The notes beneath the pieces were generated by a model. That model ran no database searches and had not been told where the DNA came from. It saw nothing but the letters and a program-made list of their open reading frames with translations. 64,000 bases of DNA from Sitta carolinensis (lineage: Eukaryota; Chordata; Aves; Passeriformes; Sittidae), in the NCBI GenBank assembly GCA_032173965.1, contig CM063287.1:10855859-10919858 (forward strand), read 5' to 3'. The translations under genes were made by a program, and so were the position numbers. This document shows, piece by piece, positions 52,061 through 64,000 of this stretch (position 1 is its first letter; each line of letters begins with the position of its first letter).

Positions 52061-54263
52061 GTGATGTTGGAATACAAATGCATAAAGACATCATAGGTGT
52101 TTTTTATGAATCCTTGGAAACAAAAGGGTTTGACTTTGCTCTGTGGGGGGGTAGATGGACGTGGCTTAATCTTTTGGTTTTTTACACTTAAAGTACAACA
52201 GGCCTTTCACTGGGCACCCCATTACGTTCCTTCGAATTAGGAGGAGAATAGGAGTCAAAAAAGCTGGTATTTATGGATTAAAAATAAAACCAACAAATAA
52301 ATAAACCAAACCCTACCTCACAACCATAAAATGCCAAGGACTTCTTTTTGTCCTCCATTCACAAACAAGAAAAACAAAACACAACAAAACATTCTGTTAG
52401 AGAGATGGACCCAAATCAAGTGTTTTGTGATGAAGATCTCCCCCCACGACAGTAGGAAAGCTGTGCTGTTCTGCTTGCCTTGAAGAAGAGCATCTGATTG
52501 AACTGAGGACTCCCATTGCCACATGAGTGTTCTTATATCAGGCCACCAACAATTCCAAAGTGCTCACATTTATTTTCATCAAAAATTTCTCTGTTGATAC
52601 CTCAGAAACCTCTCCAACAGCATCTGAAGGAAAGTATCCGTTATTACAAAACGTTTACATTTCAAGCACTCTTAACCACTCTAACTCTGTATGGGATCAG
52701 GTCTTAGGTTCTTGCATTTAAAATGTCTGAGCTGAATTTGGAGCAAAGGAAAATAAAAGGGAAAAAATACCAAGCATTAAAGTGTCTTACCAGTTCAAGT
52801 ACCACTGACTCAGAAAACCTGGGCATTTGGAACCCAAAGTTTGAGTGAAATATCAATAGTAGTTAAGTCTCAAAGTACCACTGATACTTTTGAAATTATA
52901 CTTCTGCTTTTTTACCCTTTCTTTTGCTAGTTATACCAAACAGCATAGAACCATGTAGCACATCTTCAAGCTGTGTTAAGCAGCATCACATGAAGCTGTC
53001 AAATTTACTCCAAAGTCCAAAAAAGCTACACCAAAAGAGTGTGAAAAATTTAACTGGTTGATTGATAAGGCTTCTGTTTGCATTATCATTTTGGGTTCTG
53101 ACATACATGTAATAAATGCCTTGGTGAAATGATTAAACCAGAAAAAATTGTCAACAATTCTGTGAGTACATTATTTTTGGAAACAAGGCTAAAACTCCTA
53201 ATCTCTGTAGTCATTTTGAGACTGCCATTTATCATCAGCCAGAAGGTGCCATGTAAATTGTGCCATTACAGATATCCTTACGTCATCATAAATTTTTCTG
53301 CAGGCAGAGACAGATAAAAAGATTACTTTTGAGATACGTTCTTCTGTTCACAGTAAATCATTCCCACTGAAGTCTCAGATACAGAAACAGCCTCTCTCTT
53401 GTCCTGTCTGTTAACCCTTTGAACTTGTTTAAAATATTTTTACATCAAAAAGCCTTGAGATGGCTGTCTTGCTGAAACCACATGGTTAGAGCTGGCCAAT
53501 TTGAGAAGAGGATGTGTGGATAATGTATTTACACAAAACACTCCTGGGTTGACAAACAAGGTAGTAAATACAAGTTAACAAAAAAAAAATTTCGAAGTCT
53601 ATATTTTCTAATTGAAAAACCTTTAAAACCCCCAACCTGTAAAACTTAAATAAGCTTCAAACATTTTGATGATTCATTTTGCTTCAGTGAACTTGAAAAA
53701 CTGAATTGCTGTGTACCTTTGTAATTTAAAAATAAAGTACTTATGTTCTGGCCCAAGTGAAATAGTTCATCAACCAAAGACTGAACAAAAAAATTAGGAA
53801 AAAACCACCATTCAGTCTGTTTTTATGTTAGTGACATACCTGAACTATTTAGCTGCCATCAGGAAGAATATCAGGCAGCCGCCCTGCCTGGGGAACAGCA
53901 ATGGTCAGGAGGGATGATGTCCTGGACTGGAATCCAGTGGCTGCCAATTAGAAAAAAAACAACGCACATTATCAGAAAAGTACAGTTGAAGAGGTCCATC
54001 TGGGCACTTTATAATCCCTTCACATACACATCAATATTTAAAACATTGTCTTCTTTCATGCGAATCAGCAGGAAAATCTGTTTTAGCCAGGCTACAGACG
54101 GTCTGAGAAAGCAGCAATTAAAATCTGTTATCCACATCCTATCACTTTCACTTCAGGGATTTCTCTTCCTCTCACTCTCCACAAAACTAACAGCAATGCA
54201 AGGTTTTGCCTTTATGATTTAGCACTGCAGGGAGCAAAGAGCAGACTGTCAGTTGTCAGTACT
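52061..54263. other. Non-coding sequence, no gene seen
   Basis: Unique-looking sequence between the ERV remnant and CR1. Its first few hundred bases may still belong to the ERV. The 102-codon plus-strand frame at 53914-54222 is basic and unrecognised. There is a run of seven G near 52145 and a run of nine or ten A near 53580. Confidence 0.6.
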
Positions 54264-54550
54264 ATCACAGAATGGTTGGGTGGGAAAGAACCTCTGGAGG
54301 TCATCTAGTCCAAGGCCCCTACTAAAGCAGGCTCAGCTAGAGCAGGATGCACAGGATCACATCCAGGCAGATTTTTAATATCTCCAAAGGACACTTCAGA
54401 ACCTCTCTGGGTAGCCCATTTCAGTCACTCCCAAAGTAAAGGTTTTCCTTATATTCAGACAGAATTTCCCATGTTTCAGTTCGTGCCCATTGCCCTTTGT
54501 CAAGTTGTTGATCTCCACTGACAAGCATCTGTCCCCATCCTCCTGTTTCT
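54264..54550 (-). mobile_element. CR1 LINE 3' fragment (5'-truncated), minus strand
   Basis: The plus strand starts TCACAGAATGGTTGGG (54265) and continues with GGTCATCTAGTCCAAG (about 54299-54314), ACCTCTCTGGGTAGCCCATT (54401-54420), GCCCATTGCCCTTTGTC (about 54484-54500) and CTGTCCCCATCCTCCTG (about 54529-54545). These are the reverse complement of the conserved 3' end of avian CR1 (chicken repeat 1), a non-LTR retrotransposon that ends in short ATTCTATGA-type repeats rather than poly-A. Only the last 290 or so bases are present, which is the usual 5' truncation. No reverse-transcriptase coding sequence remains. The many differences from young copies suggest an old insertion. Confidence 0.92.
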
Positions 54551-57500
54551 AACAGCTACACTCAAAAAGAGGAGTGAGCCAGTGGCAGTGCAAACCATCC
54601 CAAAGCACACAGAGAAGACTGCTGATGACCACACAGCTAACCTTGAATTTACAGTTGAAGCCAAAGGACAACTGGTTTAAATCATGTCTGTATGTGGATA
54701 CAGCATCCAGGCTAAGATCCCACTGCCCCAGCCTAGAGAGCTGCTGACACAGTTCTGCACCTAAAGTAATACATAAGTGTGTTCCTGAGAGACCACAGTT
54801 ACTTTAGCAAAGAGCTGCTCTAGCATAAAGTGGAAACAAGTTTGTGCCTTAGCAGGCAGTCAAGAGATGAATACATGTCCATACAAAATACTACCCTGCT
54901 TAATGCCCCAGGACTCTGCAGAGCTGGCCGATATCCTCTCAGAAATATTCTGTTTAAAAAAACCCCAACTGCTGAGCTGTTTGAATGTATCCAATTTGAC
55001 AGACTTTTAGAAAATCAATAACAAATTTCTGAAGAATTTTAGTTAACATTTAGTTAACGTTTGCAAGCTGCTTCATCTGAATACTTTCCTACTAATACAA
55101 TAAGCACAGTTCCTAAAGGAAAAAAATATAGGTTATTGATCCAAATGCTTTGAGACATAACTGATTATTAACAGGAGGCAGTAAGAAATATTACCCTTTG
55201 GTCCAGTGCAGAGTAATTAAGGATATTAATCAAGTCCAGGTTTTCTTGTGCAAGTTCTTGCCTTTGCTATGAATAGTAGCCTGGGATTCAAAAGGGTAAT
55301 GAATACCATAGCTAGCATAGGAATAACTACATAGTATATGTAAAAATACAGCCATCCATTATCAAATACTGGTAGGGTCAGTAATTTAGTTTTCTTAAAA
55401 AAAAATATTTATCTTTTGAAGGTAAATTATCAACATTGGAAATGACAATGGTAAAAAGCAAAGGGTGTTGATATCTAACAGCATGTCTTCAGATAAACAC
55501 AAATTGCTAGAAAGTTTTTGACACATTTCGCATCTAAACAGTAAACCAGCAACACACAGAAATCAGAGACAAAAGGACACTTCCTATCCCAAAATATTGT
55601 CTCCTTAGAAAAAAAGAAGCAAACACTGGAATCCAGATGGCACTTCTCAGAAGAAAAGAAAGAAAAAAGAAAGAAAAAAACCACAGGGGATGGCAGGGAA
55701 TAAAAGTAGCTCATAGACTCTGGAAGAAGATCCCCAGCAAACCAAAAAGGATAAAGCTACCTTTTTTTTTGGCCCAGCTTTGTTCCTGTGTCACCAAAAC
55801 TTCACAGAAAGTGCATCATGGAGAAAGGCTTTCTTAGAAACTCTCCTCAAATGCCTGAAAATTATTCAATACATCCTGGTGCTTATCACTTCCCTACCTG
55901 CAAATGCACACCTCTTGATAAATCTTTATTGCATAAGAGCTACCATCATTTCCAAACTAGTTTCCTAGACTTTAGAGTGCACAGTGTTACATATGTGAAT
56001 CTAAGGATTAATCACAGGCTTCATACCCTTAAGTGTTGGGCTTCATCCAGGCTATGTTGTCCACTTTGAAAGTACTCCCATCAGTACATTACTGCCATTT
56101 ATTCCTAACACACTGTTACACTTTTGTTGCGCAAGCATAAAGGGGACAAAGATGGATGAGAATGATCTTTCAGAGCATTCTGCTTTAGAACTCTTCCCCA
56201 TACTGAGGTATCTGTGTGTGTAAAACACGGAGTACTAATGTTATCTGATTAGTCAAGAAATATTACCTATAACCCAAACATCACCTATTTTTTTTATTTG
56301 CAGCTTTTCCTTCAAGTACTCATGCATTTTCTTATGCAGAAAATCCCCTACAGATTTTACCTGGAACATTAAATGAGGTTTCTGTGTGAAAAGATGTACC
56401 AGTGTTTTGGGACAAAAGAAATTAAAATGCCATCATCATTTGCACACACGTTTGTTGTTCCTGTACAAGATACCAGATATTTCAGACACAATCGATAAGC
56501 TGAAATATGTGCAGGCAGCTCCAGTTTCTCTACATGCGATCTGTGAAAAGCTGACATCTGACCTCCATCATCCATTTCCCAGGACCTGTCAAGCAGTGTC
56601 CTGCAGGCCAGGGGAGCAGTTGTCCAATTCAAACCAGTTGGATTCCTCTTGCATCTGGCCCTTGTGCAAATCTCTGCAGCATAGGACCCAAGGTAGATGG
56701 ATGATATGCAGCCAGCTGTAGTCTCAACTATATGTAGGTTTTATCTTGCCCAGTCAAAGATAAATGGAGAAATACTCCTTTAGACACATGACCCTAGTAT
56801 AGTCTAATTTTAAATGAAACAGAATGAAAAAGACCAAACACAACAGAGAGAAGAACCCCTGTTCTATGGTCTGAACACACCTCTTCCCTGTAGATCATTC
56901 AGATGACAGCTTAAATTTCCCACTCTCATCAGATAAAGAAGAGGGAAGAAACTTCTTCAGAAAATTACTCCAGTTCAACGAAGGTCTTTACTCCACACTT
57001 TCTCTATTACTAGCTAAATTCAGAAACATTTTCACAATACTATTTCCACTTGGCTAAGTTTTGGAGTCCCTGTTAATTTACTGATACATAAGAAATATTT
57101 AATTTAGTCAAGTGTCTAAAATGTGCTGATATTCTGTATTATAGCAGATCACTTTCTTGTACAAGATGAAGCTGGATTCTTCTGTGGACTTCTTTTAACT
57201 GGAACTATGCAGAACCAACAGTTATAGATATATCAGGAGTATAGAGCTCATACATTGTAGATGTATCTGGATTTAACACACGATGTATTCTGAAAAGCTG
57301 TAAAATATTTTGTAGGTCTGTCATTTACATATACTGTGAAAACAGAATCATTCTACATATTTGTTTCTTTCCCTACAGAAGAAAGCACATCTGAGTAGTA
57401 ACATGAGCATTGAAAACAACACTATCAACAAGCATGGCTCAAGGCATTGATTCTGTAATATACATATTCTTCAAAATAAGGAAATGAGTAATCCAGATAA

Positions 57501-60500
57501 ATCACAGCATAAGATGACTAACTCATTTACGTTATGAAATTTCTGTTACAATGTGTTGGGGTGCCATTACTTTAGCATTTATTTTGGGAACTTGATAGTC
57601 AACAGTGTCCCTGTTGGGAAAATGCTCAGGAGGAAAGGACTAAAACTGAAACATGTTTTTTCTGGTAAATCAAGCTTCTTTTTAACCAAATTCAGGAACC
57701 TGAGAAGAAAATAAGGGTCTTGTGCCATACTGGCACCATAACATTTAACACAATATCTGGCATGCTTACCACATTTATGTACTTTCCTTTTCACTGGCAG
57801 GTTTTCACTAGTTCTCCTTAATATGATTTCTTTTCAGAGGTCTGACATTCCTTTAAGCCTATATTGGAACAGTGGTTCTTTGGCACTTAACAGATAGAAT
57901 AATGCTTCTCCATCTAACACACTAGCATTCACCAGGGGTTCAGAACTTCATTGTGACAAGTATTCTAAATTACTAATTTCACCCTGATTTTCCCCAGTGG
58001 CAGCTAATGCCTGTGTGCCAGGTACTGACCAGCTTACTTTTCTTGGACACACTAGTAGTACAGATGACCATAGAAACAGACTTAGTGGGGAAATAGAGCC
58101 CAGCTGAATCTGTAGGGCATGAATCTCCACTTACCCAACTATCACACAGCAAACTCTACAAGAGAGGAAATTAGTATTTCAAGTCTACAGAGACCATACA
58201 CCCCAACTGGCTATTACACCAATGTATTCCACCCAAGGAAATCCTGAATCCCTGGAAAAATGCACAACATCCTTAATTTCCCAAGGCAAGCCTAATTCAG
58301 TTGGTGTTCTAAATGACATTAATAGCATGGCAATATTAGAAGCAAGCACTTGAACAGTGCTAGAAATTCATAATCATGCCAGACAACACTTTAATTTTCT
58401 TTTACAGCTTCTAGTTATACAACTTTCCAAATTGATGTCTGATGACAATCCTGGCCAAAAGTATGCTCTCAGCTACAACTTGCTACAACCTACTTATAAC
58501 TGCTATGAGGCCATTTTCCTCCTGTTTATGACAGAAGCTCTGTGGTTTACATCTTACCCTAGTTATGTTCTTTCATTTCCTTTCCATAAAAAAGCTGCTT
58601 TGTCTTGTCTGTACTACAGAAACTGAGCAAAACAGCAAACAAAAGAAATGATTCAGTGGATACATGAATCACTAACATTAGCAATACTATATATATTGGT
58701 TTTCCAAAACAGTTTCAATGCCTAAAGCCTTTGCCATGGGGCAGCAGAAATAATACGCCATAACTGTTGTTTTTGTAAGTCTCCAGATCTGATTATTTGC
58801 ACTAAAATATCACCATATTTTACTAAACTGAATTAGTGAGCTATTCTTGCTGGAAGCAGCAAAGTGCTAATTGTTGTTACAACATTCACCACACTAAATG
58901 ACTGGGCTTTCACAGACCTGCTATGCTGCTGGTAAATCCTGCCCACTGTCCACTGAAGCATATGGCAATTCACAAAGGAAAAGTCCTGATTATGAATTTG
59001 CCTAAAAGAACACTTAGCAAAATGCCAGGGTTTTAATAAAACCTATGTGTGTGGTTAAACTTTTCCATTCCTTTAAAATATCAGCATTGGAGTACCTCTG
59101 GTAAGTACCAATATCTCAGCCACAACGTAAAGAAAAATAGTTTTATGTTACTATGAAAGCAAAACCCAGAGCCACAGTTTACTGAAATGCAAAGGGACAC
59201 ATTCTCTTGGCAAGCCTGTCTACTAGTTCAAAACCTCACAGTTCTGGACTCTAGAATAGTATGATTCCTGCACCCAAAGAAACCTTATAGCAAAATTGAT
59301 TTGACTTAAAGGAATAGATGCAAAATCACAGTCCTGATACATAAAGAAAAATATTGCCTAGATCTACATGTTTAATGCATATTTTCACTGTAGCAGCTGT
59401 GTAATTTTGGATTTCTCAGCAAAACTTCCTTTCCCCTCATGGCAGGCCTCATCAAAGCATGAAGAAAAAATGAAATTAATACTTTAACAAAATATGTCAT
59501 TTTTCCAAGTTCATGAGACACCATCATAAATATTTTCTAAATCCTTTTGAATGCAAACCCACAGTTTGCTTGGTTTTAACTTTATCATTATAGCTTAATA
59601 TACAAAGTTAAACTTGGTTGTGCTGAACCATCCCCACAGCATAAAGCAGTCTAAGAACTGACGAGAGATAGACAGGAACATACTTTTTTACTAATTATCT
59701 TTGAGATGTTAGTTTTACCTCTTTATGTCACATTGAAACCAAGATAACTCAAATATTCAGAAAAGAATGTGAGACTGACTCCAGCCCCCCAGTAAAGGTC
59801 AAGGCAATTACATAAAATTAACTTTGCAAAATCAATATTAATCCAACAAAAATAGTCTGTTAAATACTCCCAGCAAACTTAATTCACATCTCCTTTGAAC
59901 AGCATGAGATTTAAATAGGACAAGTATTATAAAAACTTTTATTCACTCCTCCACCAACATTGGTCTTTACCATTTCGGCTCATTTCTACTATTCCACTTA
60001 CTGATGAGCAACATCATTTGTAAGATGTGTTGAAGCAATTCAGTTATATTGAATCCCACTCCTCTCCAAAACTTCAATTTGAGTAAAGTGAACATGAACC
60101 AAAAATAATTGAAAACAGTTAAGATAAAACTTATTTAAAAATAAAATCCCACATACTGCACTACTATTGGCTGCATTACTATTTGCCTTTGTTAAAAACC
60201 GTCAGTAGTTATTCACTTGTTCTTATTTGAAATGCTTACAGCAAATAAAACTACACCAGTTTAATGGCTAACAACTAGTTTTGCTGCTTCTTTGTGTTTA
60301 CTTTTACTGGTAGTAGCATAGCTTTGCACGGATATTCTTACCTCAGCTTGTAGAAAAATGTCTCATTTACAGCTAAATATGTTGGCATAAATTGTTCCAT
60401 CCCTGGAGAGAGACGAGGGAACAGAGATTATGAAAGGGAAACTTATGGGAAGAGAACATGGCATATTATGCAGGGTTTATGGTTTCATCAAGAACTGCCA

Positions 60501-60602
60501 GCCAGTCGTCCAGACAATGCATGGAGGTGGTGAGGAATACAGTGCTTCAGAAGGAGCACTAACAGAAAGATAAAAGGTTTTCTACCTCCCTTTTATCACC
60601 TG
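54551..60602. other. AT-rich non-coding sequence, no gene seen
   Basis: About 6 kb of unique sequence. The stretch 55180-55330 has AGTAATTAAGGATATTAATC-type homeodomain words, and 58840-58990 has a TGCTAATTGTTG word; both could be regulatory. An acceptor-like TTTCTTTCCCTACAG ends at 57378 and is followed by 23 open codons to TGA at 57448-57450. The frames at 56369-56721 on both strands are shadows of each other with no recognised product. Confidence 0.65.
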
Positions 60603-60641
60603 AAAAAAAAAACCAAACAAAAAAAAAAAAAAAACAACCCA

Positions 60642-60673
<32 letters not shown>
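60603..60673 (+). repeat. A-rich tract ending in a 31-base poly-A run
   Basis: Runs of 10, 16 and 31 A (the last at 60643-60673) are separated by short CC, C and CAACCCAC interruptions. It could be a simple repeat or the decayed tail of a processed retrocopy, but I see no recognisable gene or SINE body just upstream. Confidence 0.9.
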
Positions 60674-60674
<1 letters not shown>

Positions 60675-61720
60675 GGAAAGACAAAAGGAAAAAAACCATC
60701 TTGGAAACCACATCACTGAGGCAGTGAATACACAGTAATGCATTGTGTATAAAGGACTCATTTAGGGCTTCCTACACGGAATTGACTTTACAATTCTTGC
60801 AGCTGCACAGTGTGGGTCAGCCTGCCTTCCGTTCTTTTTCTCACAGATGTTGTGATGGATATGGCAAGCAAATATGATCCAGCTCACAAACCTTATGCCA
60901 CTCTTAAGTCTGGTCCTGATGGACATCCAGTTCCTCCTCATTCAGGCAGAAAGCACAGTCCCCCGCCATGCCACAGTCACTGAGGAGATAAGCATTTCCT
61001 GGCAAGCAGTCAGGTCACCTGTAAATGCCTTTGAGTCAGAGCAGCTCAGGCAGATAGGAATGCCAAGCAGAAATGATGGCATGGAGCTCCACAGGCTCTG
61101 TGCCAAATGTAAATAGGCCTGTAGAATAGCCTTGACCAGCCTGGAAATGTTCAAATCGCTGGCAGTGTGAACCTGCACAGATCAGCCCACATTAAAGGCA
61201 GAGGGAGAGCAGCCTGATCTGTGCCCAGAAGCACTACAGTGCAGGAGCAATTGATCTTGCTAGGGAGCTGCTTGCAGCCTGCAGACAGATGGGGAACACG
61301 ATGGTGACACAAACACGTAGGACCAGCACGGCAAGGGACGCCTCTGTGCGTGTTGCCCTCCATGACCTAATGCCTGTTCATAGCTCTGATGAAGAGGGCT
61401 CCAGGCATTTCTGTAGGGCTCTTCCAACCCGCCTTCATTACCTATTTGTCATCCTGAATACAGCACACAGATGCAGTATTGCCATATCCACAGCAAGGCC
61501 CACTGTCACAAGTCACCCTCAAGTTCCAGGACCTCCTACACAAGCTGGGAAGAAAACCAAGCAGGTACTATGGGTACAACCACCAGCAAAGTCTGTCAAG
61601 CTGGTGCTATGGGCAGCTGCTGGATGAACTCAGTGCTGAAGTGCACATTGCACAGGACAATCCCAGCACTCGTACATAAAACATATCTGTCACCAGTGCA
61701 ATATTAACTAGAGGTAAGGA
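60674..61720. other. GC-richer non-coding block, possibly with an old degraded repeat
   Basis: It is GC- and CpG-richer than its surroundings. Three plus-strand frames and several minus-strand frames (60-112 codons) overlap in 60874-61707; none is recognisable. Two phrases recall the plus-strand CR1 3' end: CCTGGAAATGTTCAAATCGC near 61140 and AGGGCTCTTCCAACCC near 61417. They are too far apart and too diverged to call an element. A small imperfect duplication (GGTACTATGGGTAC and GGTGCTATGGGCAG) lies at about 61564-61618. Confidence 0.4.
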
Positions 61721-64000
61721 TGCATGCAGTCACCCCAAGACAGATGGGGTCTTAAAGACAAAGAGAACCAGACTTTATCTTCCCTTCTATCTCACTTTAC
61801 TCCCCAGGGACTTTGGAGGCAAACGTAATCATAGATTCCCTCAGAAGCTTGCATCTGGCAATTCATATAGAAATTAAGCAGGAAAATAAACCTAAGGCAA
61901 TCTGAAATATCATGCAATATACCTTAAAGGTATGTTGCCATCTAGCTAAACCAGTCGAAAAAAGAAGCAGCTGATCACATAACACCTTGCATTGGACAAA
62001 AATTGCTTCAGCAGATAATATAGATACAAGTAGGTTCTGCGTAATTGCTCAGGAAATTATAGCCAGAAGACTGTTAGCACCTTCCTTTGACATTACCAAT
62101 TAAAGGGCACTACAGAACCCAAGAGAATGTCCTCCTAACTTTGTGGCATAATTTCCTATGGAAACTCCCTAGAATTTACTAGCTAAAATTCAGGCAGTTC
62201 AATGAGCACAGGTGGTTTGCCACACAACATGCTTAGCCATCCACCCACATTAATTTATATGATTGCCATAAGCATCTGCAATTTCATCAGCTAGGCGTAA
62301 AGACAGAAACTTTCAATATATATGCTACAGGGCATATGCTGATCATGGGCTGGTGTCAAGAAAGAACACACCCTCCTTGCACACTATTATACAATTACAG
62401 GTAAACATATTACAGGGATTTATATCTTCATTTGAAGCATCTGGTATAAATCAACATTGCAGGCAGGATACAAGATTTGAAGGGTCATTGGGTCTTTCCT
62501 GATATAGCAAATAATTTGCTCTGTATCAAGCAAAGCATTTTTTTTCCTTCCTAATTCCAGTAACTCCATTCAACAGCTTCAATTTCCCTTGAATTGCTTT
62601 CTTGTAGCCTCCTCAGTGTGTCAATCACAAAGCAGAAGCTAATCATCCAAAAATGTCTTTTCCACTTCCCCAAAGTCTACTTGATAGGATTCGGGTACAG
62701 AGATTAAAAAGCTAAACTCAGCAACATGTTCTGACTCTCCCAATTGCATTCCAGTCACCAAGGGGGTAATTTTTTTTCTTCAAATACAAAAAACCATTTA
62801 TAATGGAGTTTATTTAGACCTTCTTGCTTTAAGTAAGCAAGTTTTTAATCTATCACATACATTCCTGTAATGTAGGTTTGATGTTAATGGGTTGTAAAGT
62901 GGGTAATAATTTTCTAACTGACCTCTTCAATCAGATTAGATCATATTATTGACCATGCTGTTTGTTTTATAACCACAATCATATTGTGGAAGAACATCTC
63001 TTGCAAGTAGCACATTTGTAAGTGCCCATTAAGGCAAAGGATGACAGGTCTGCATGTTTGGCACTTTTTAAATATTTCTTTTTACCTTGTTGGCAGTATT
63101 CCCATCAGGATCCTAAAGCTATCCATTTGTATGTTTCTGAGCTCCCGCCTGGGGGTTTTGCTTTGTTTTGAAAGATGCTGCAAAAGAGACAAAATCAAAA
63201 TATATGTAAACACTATAACTTTTAGAAAAGAACACCCAAATCCACCAGCCATTCTTCCATTTTTTGGAATGGTTGTCTTGGTCTGCAACATACCTTCTTA
63301 AGTGTAAACGGTGGAAGTTTTTTCAGAGTGACCCAAGTGGAATTTTCCAAACATTTGTAAAAAAATAAATACCATTAATGAGCTCTTTTCAACACCCACT
63401 TATGCATTCAGTAGCTGTATTTAGCAGGGGGTTTTGAGCTCCTTATCCCTCCTAAACAGGAATGGTAGCTCATGGTCAGGCACTGGACTGGGATTGAGAC
63501 TGACACAGTACAGCCTCAAGCCCACAGGGCCAATGTTAGCCCAAGAATGTTTCAAACCAAGTTTCTTAGACAATGGTTTTACTTCCTTTTATCACAGTTC
63601 GATGTGCCTTCTGAGGGACTACTGCAGCTTATTGTGATGACTTGTAAGCAGACAAATAGTCTGAGTAAAAAATACAAATCTGAAAAAGAGCAGTGGAGAA
63701 AAGCAAGCAAACAAGACTCACTGGGACCTGCCTTTGCTGAGGCAAAGGAAACAGAGAATTAATGTTTTTGTCATCCAGCCCTGCAGTGTGGCTTTGGCAA
63801 AAGCACTTTTCTCCTAATGTGCCAATTGTCCTCTTCAAAATGAAGATAATATTTTCCCTCATTACCCTCACTTGTTAATTTGTACATCCAGTTTTAAGGT
63901 TTTCCAAGGCAAGATTTATATTCATATGCTGTTCAACATAATAGGATCCCAATATTAGCTTTGGATATTAAAAATCTTCCCATAAAAATTTCAGTTTCAT
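61721..64000. other. AT-rich non-coding sequence, no gene seen
   Basis: Unique sequence to the window end. The frames at 63041-63301, 63472-63762 and their minus-strand counterparts overlap each other and match nothing I recognise. No repeat family was seen. Confidence 0.7.

Noticed and set aside
1..64000. tRNA, rRNA, known microRNA, CRISPR array, telomere-repeat or mitochondrial insertion
   Set aside because: I looked for their characteristic words and repeat structures by eye and saw none. A covariance-model search (tRNAscan-SE, Infernal) would settle it.

Overview
The window looks like bird nuclear DNA, AT-rich and almost entirely non-coding. Two repeats place it. At about 54264-54550 there is a 5'-truncated CR1 LINE fragment, the typical avian retroposon. 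At about 50681-51341 there is an endogenous-retrovirus LTR of a type I recognise from bird genomes (probably ERVL/ERV3-class), apparently followed by about 0.7 kb of its 3' internal region. Both lie on the minus strand. There is no bacterial-style gene packing, no rRNA or recognisable tRNA, and no CRISPR array.

I find no convincing protein-coding gene. Open frames are 60-170 codons, start and stop at random, overlap on both strands and match no family I recognise. The best exon-like segment is 25501-25652 (+): a strong splice acceptor, 49 open codons of protein-like composition, a stop and a good donor-like site. It follows two other acceptor-like sites at 25090 and 25382. It could be a terminal or alternative exon of a large gene, or a pseudo-exon.

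Layout: 1-20.8 kb is AT-rich unique sequence with a perfect 15-bp inverted repeat (11235-11275), an AT palindrome (18116-18149) and strand-skewed low-complexity tracts. 20.8-25 kb has a (CA)12 tract, poly-A tracts and a homeodomain/SOX-motif-rich block. 25.0-25.7 kb holds the exon candidates. 25.7-48.6 kb is unique sequence with a few longer chance frames and possible regulatory blocks. 48.6-54.6 kb is the repeat-bearing part: (GT)n, the ERV remnant with an expanded (ATT)n inside its LTR, and CR1. 54.6-64 kb is again unique, with a 31-base poly-A run and a GC-richer block at 60.8-61.7 kb that may contain a very old repeat.

The simplest reading is a gene desert or the inside of a very large intron, with its function, if any, in cis-regulatory elements. 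I found no clear new biological system. The points most worth checking are the exon cluster at 25.1-25.7 kb, the perfect hairpin at 11.2 kb, the microsatellite that appears to have grown from within an LTR, and the transcription-factor-motif-rich blocks.
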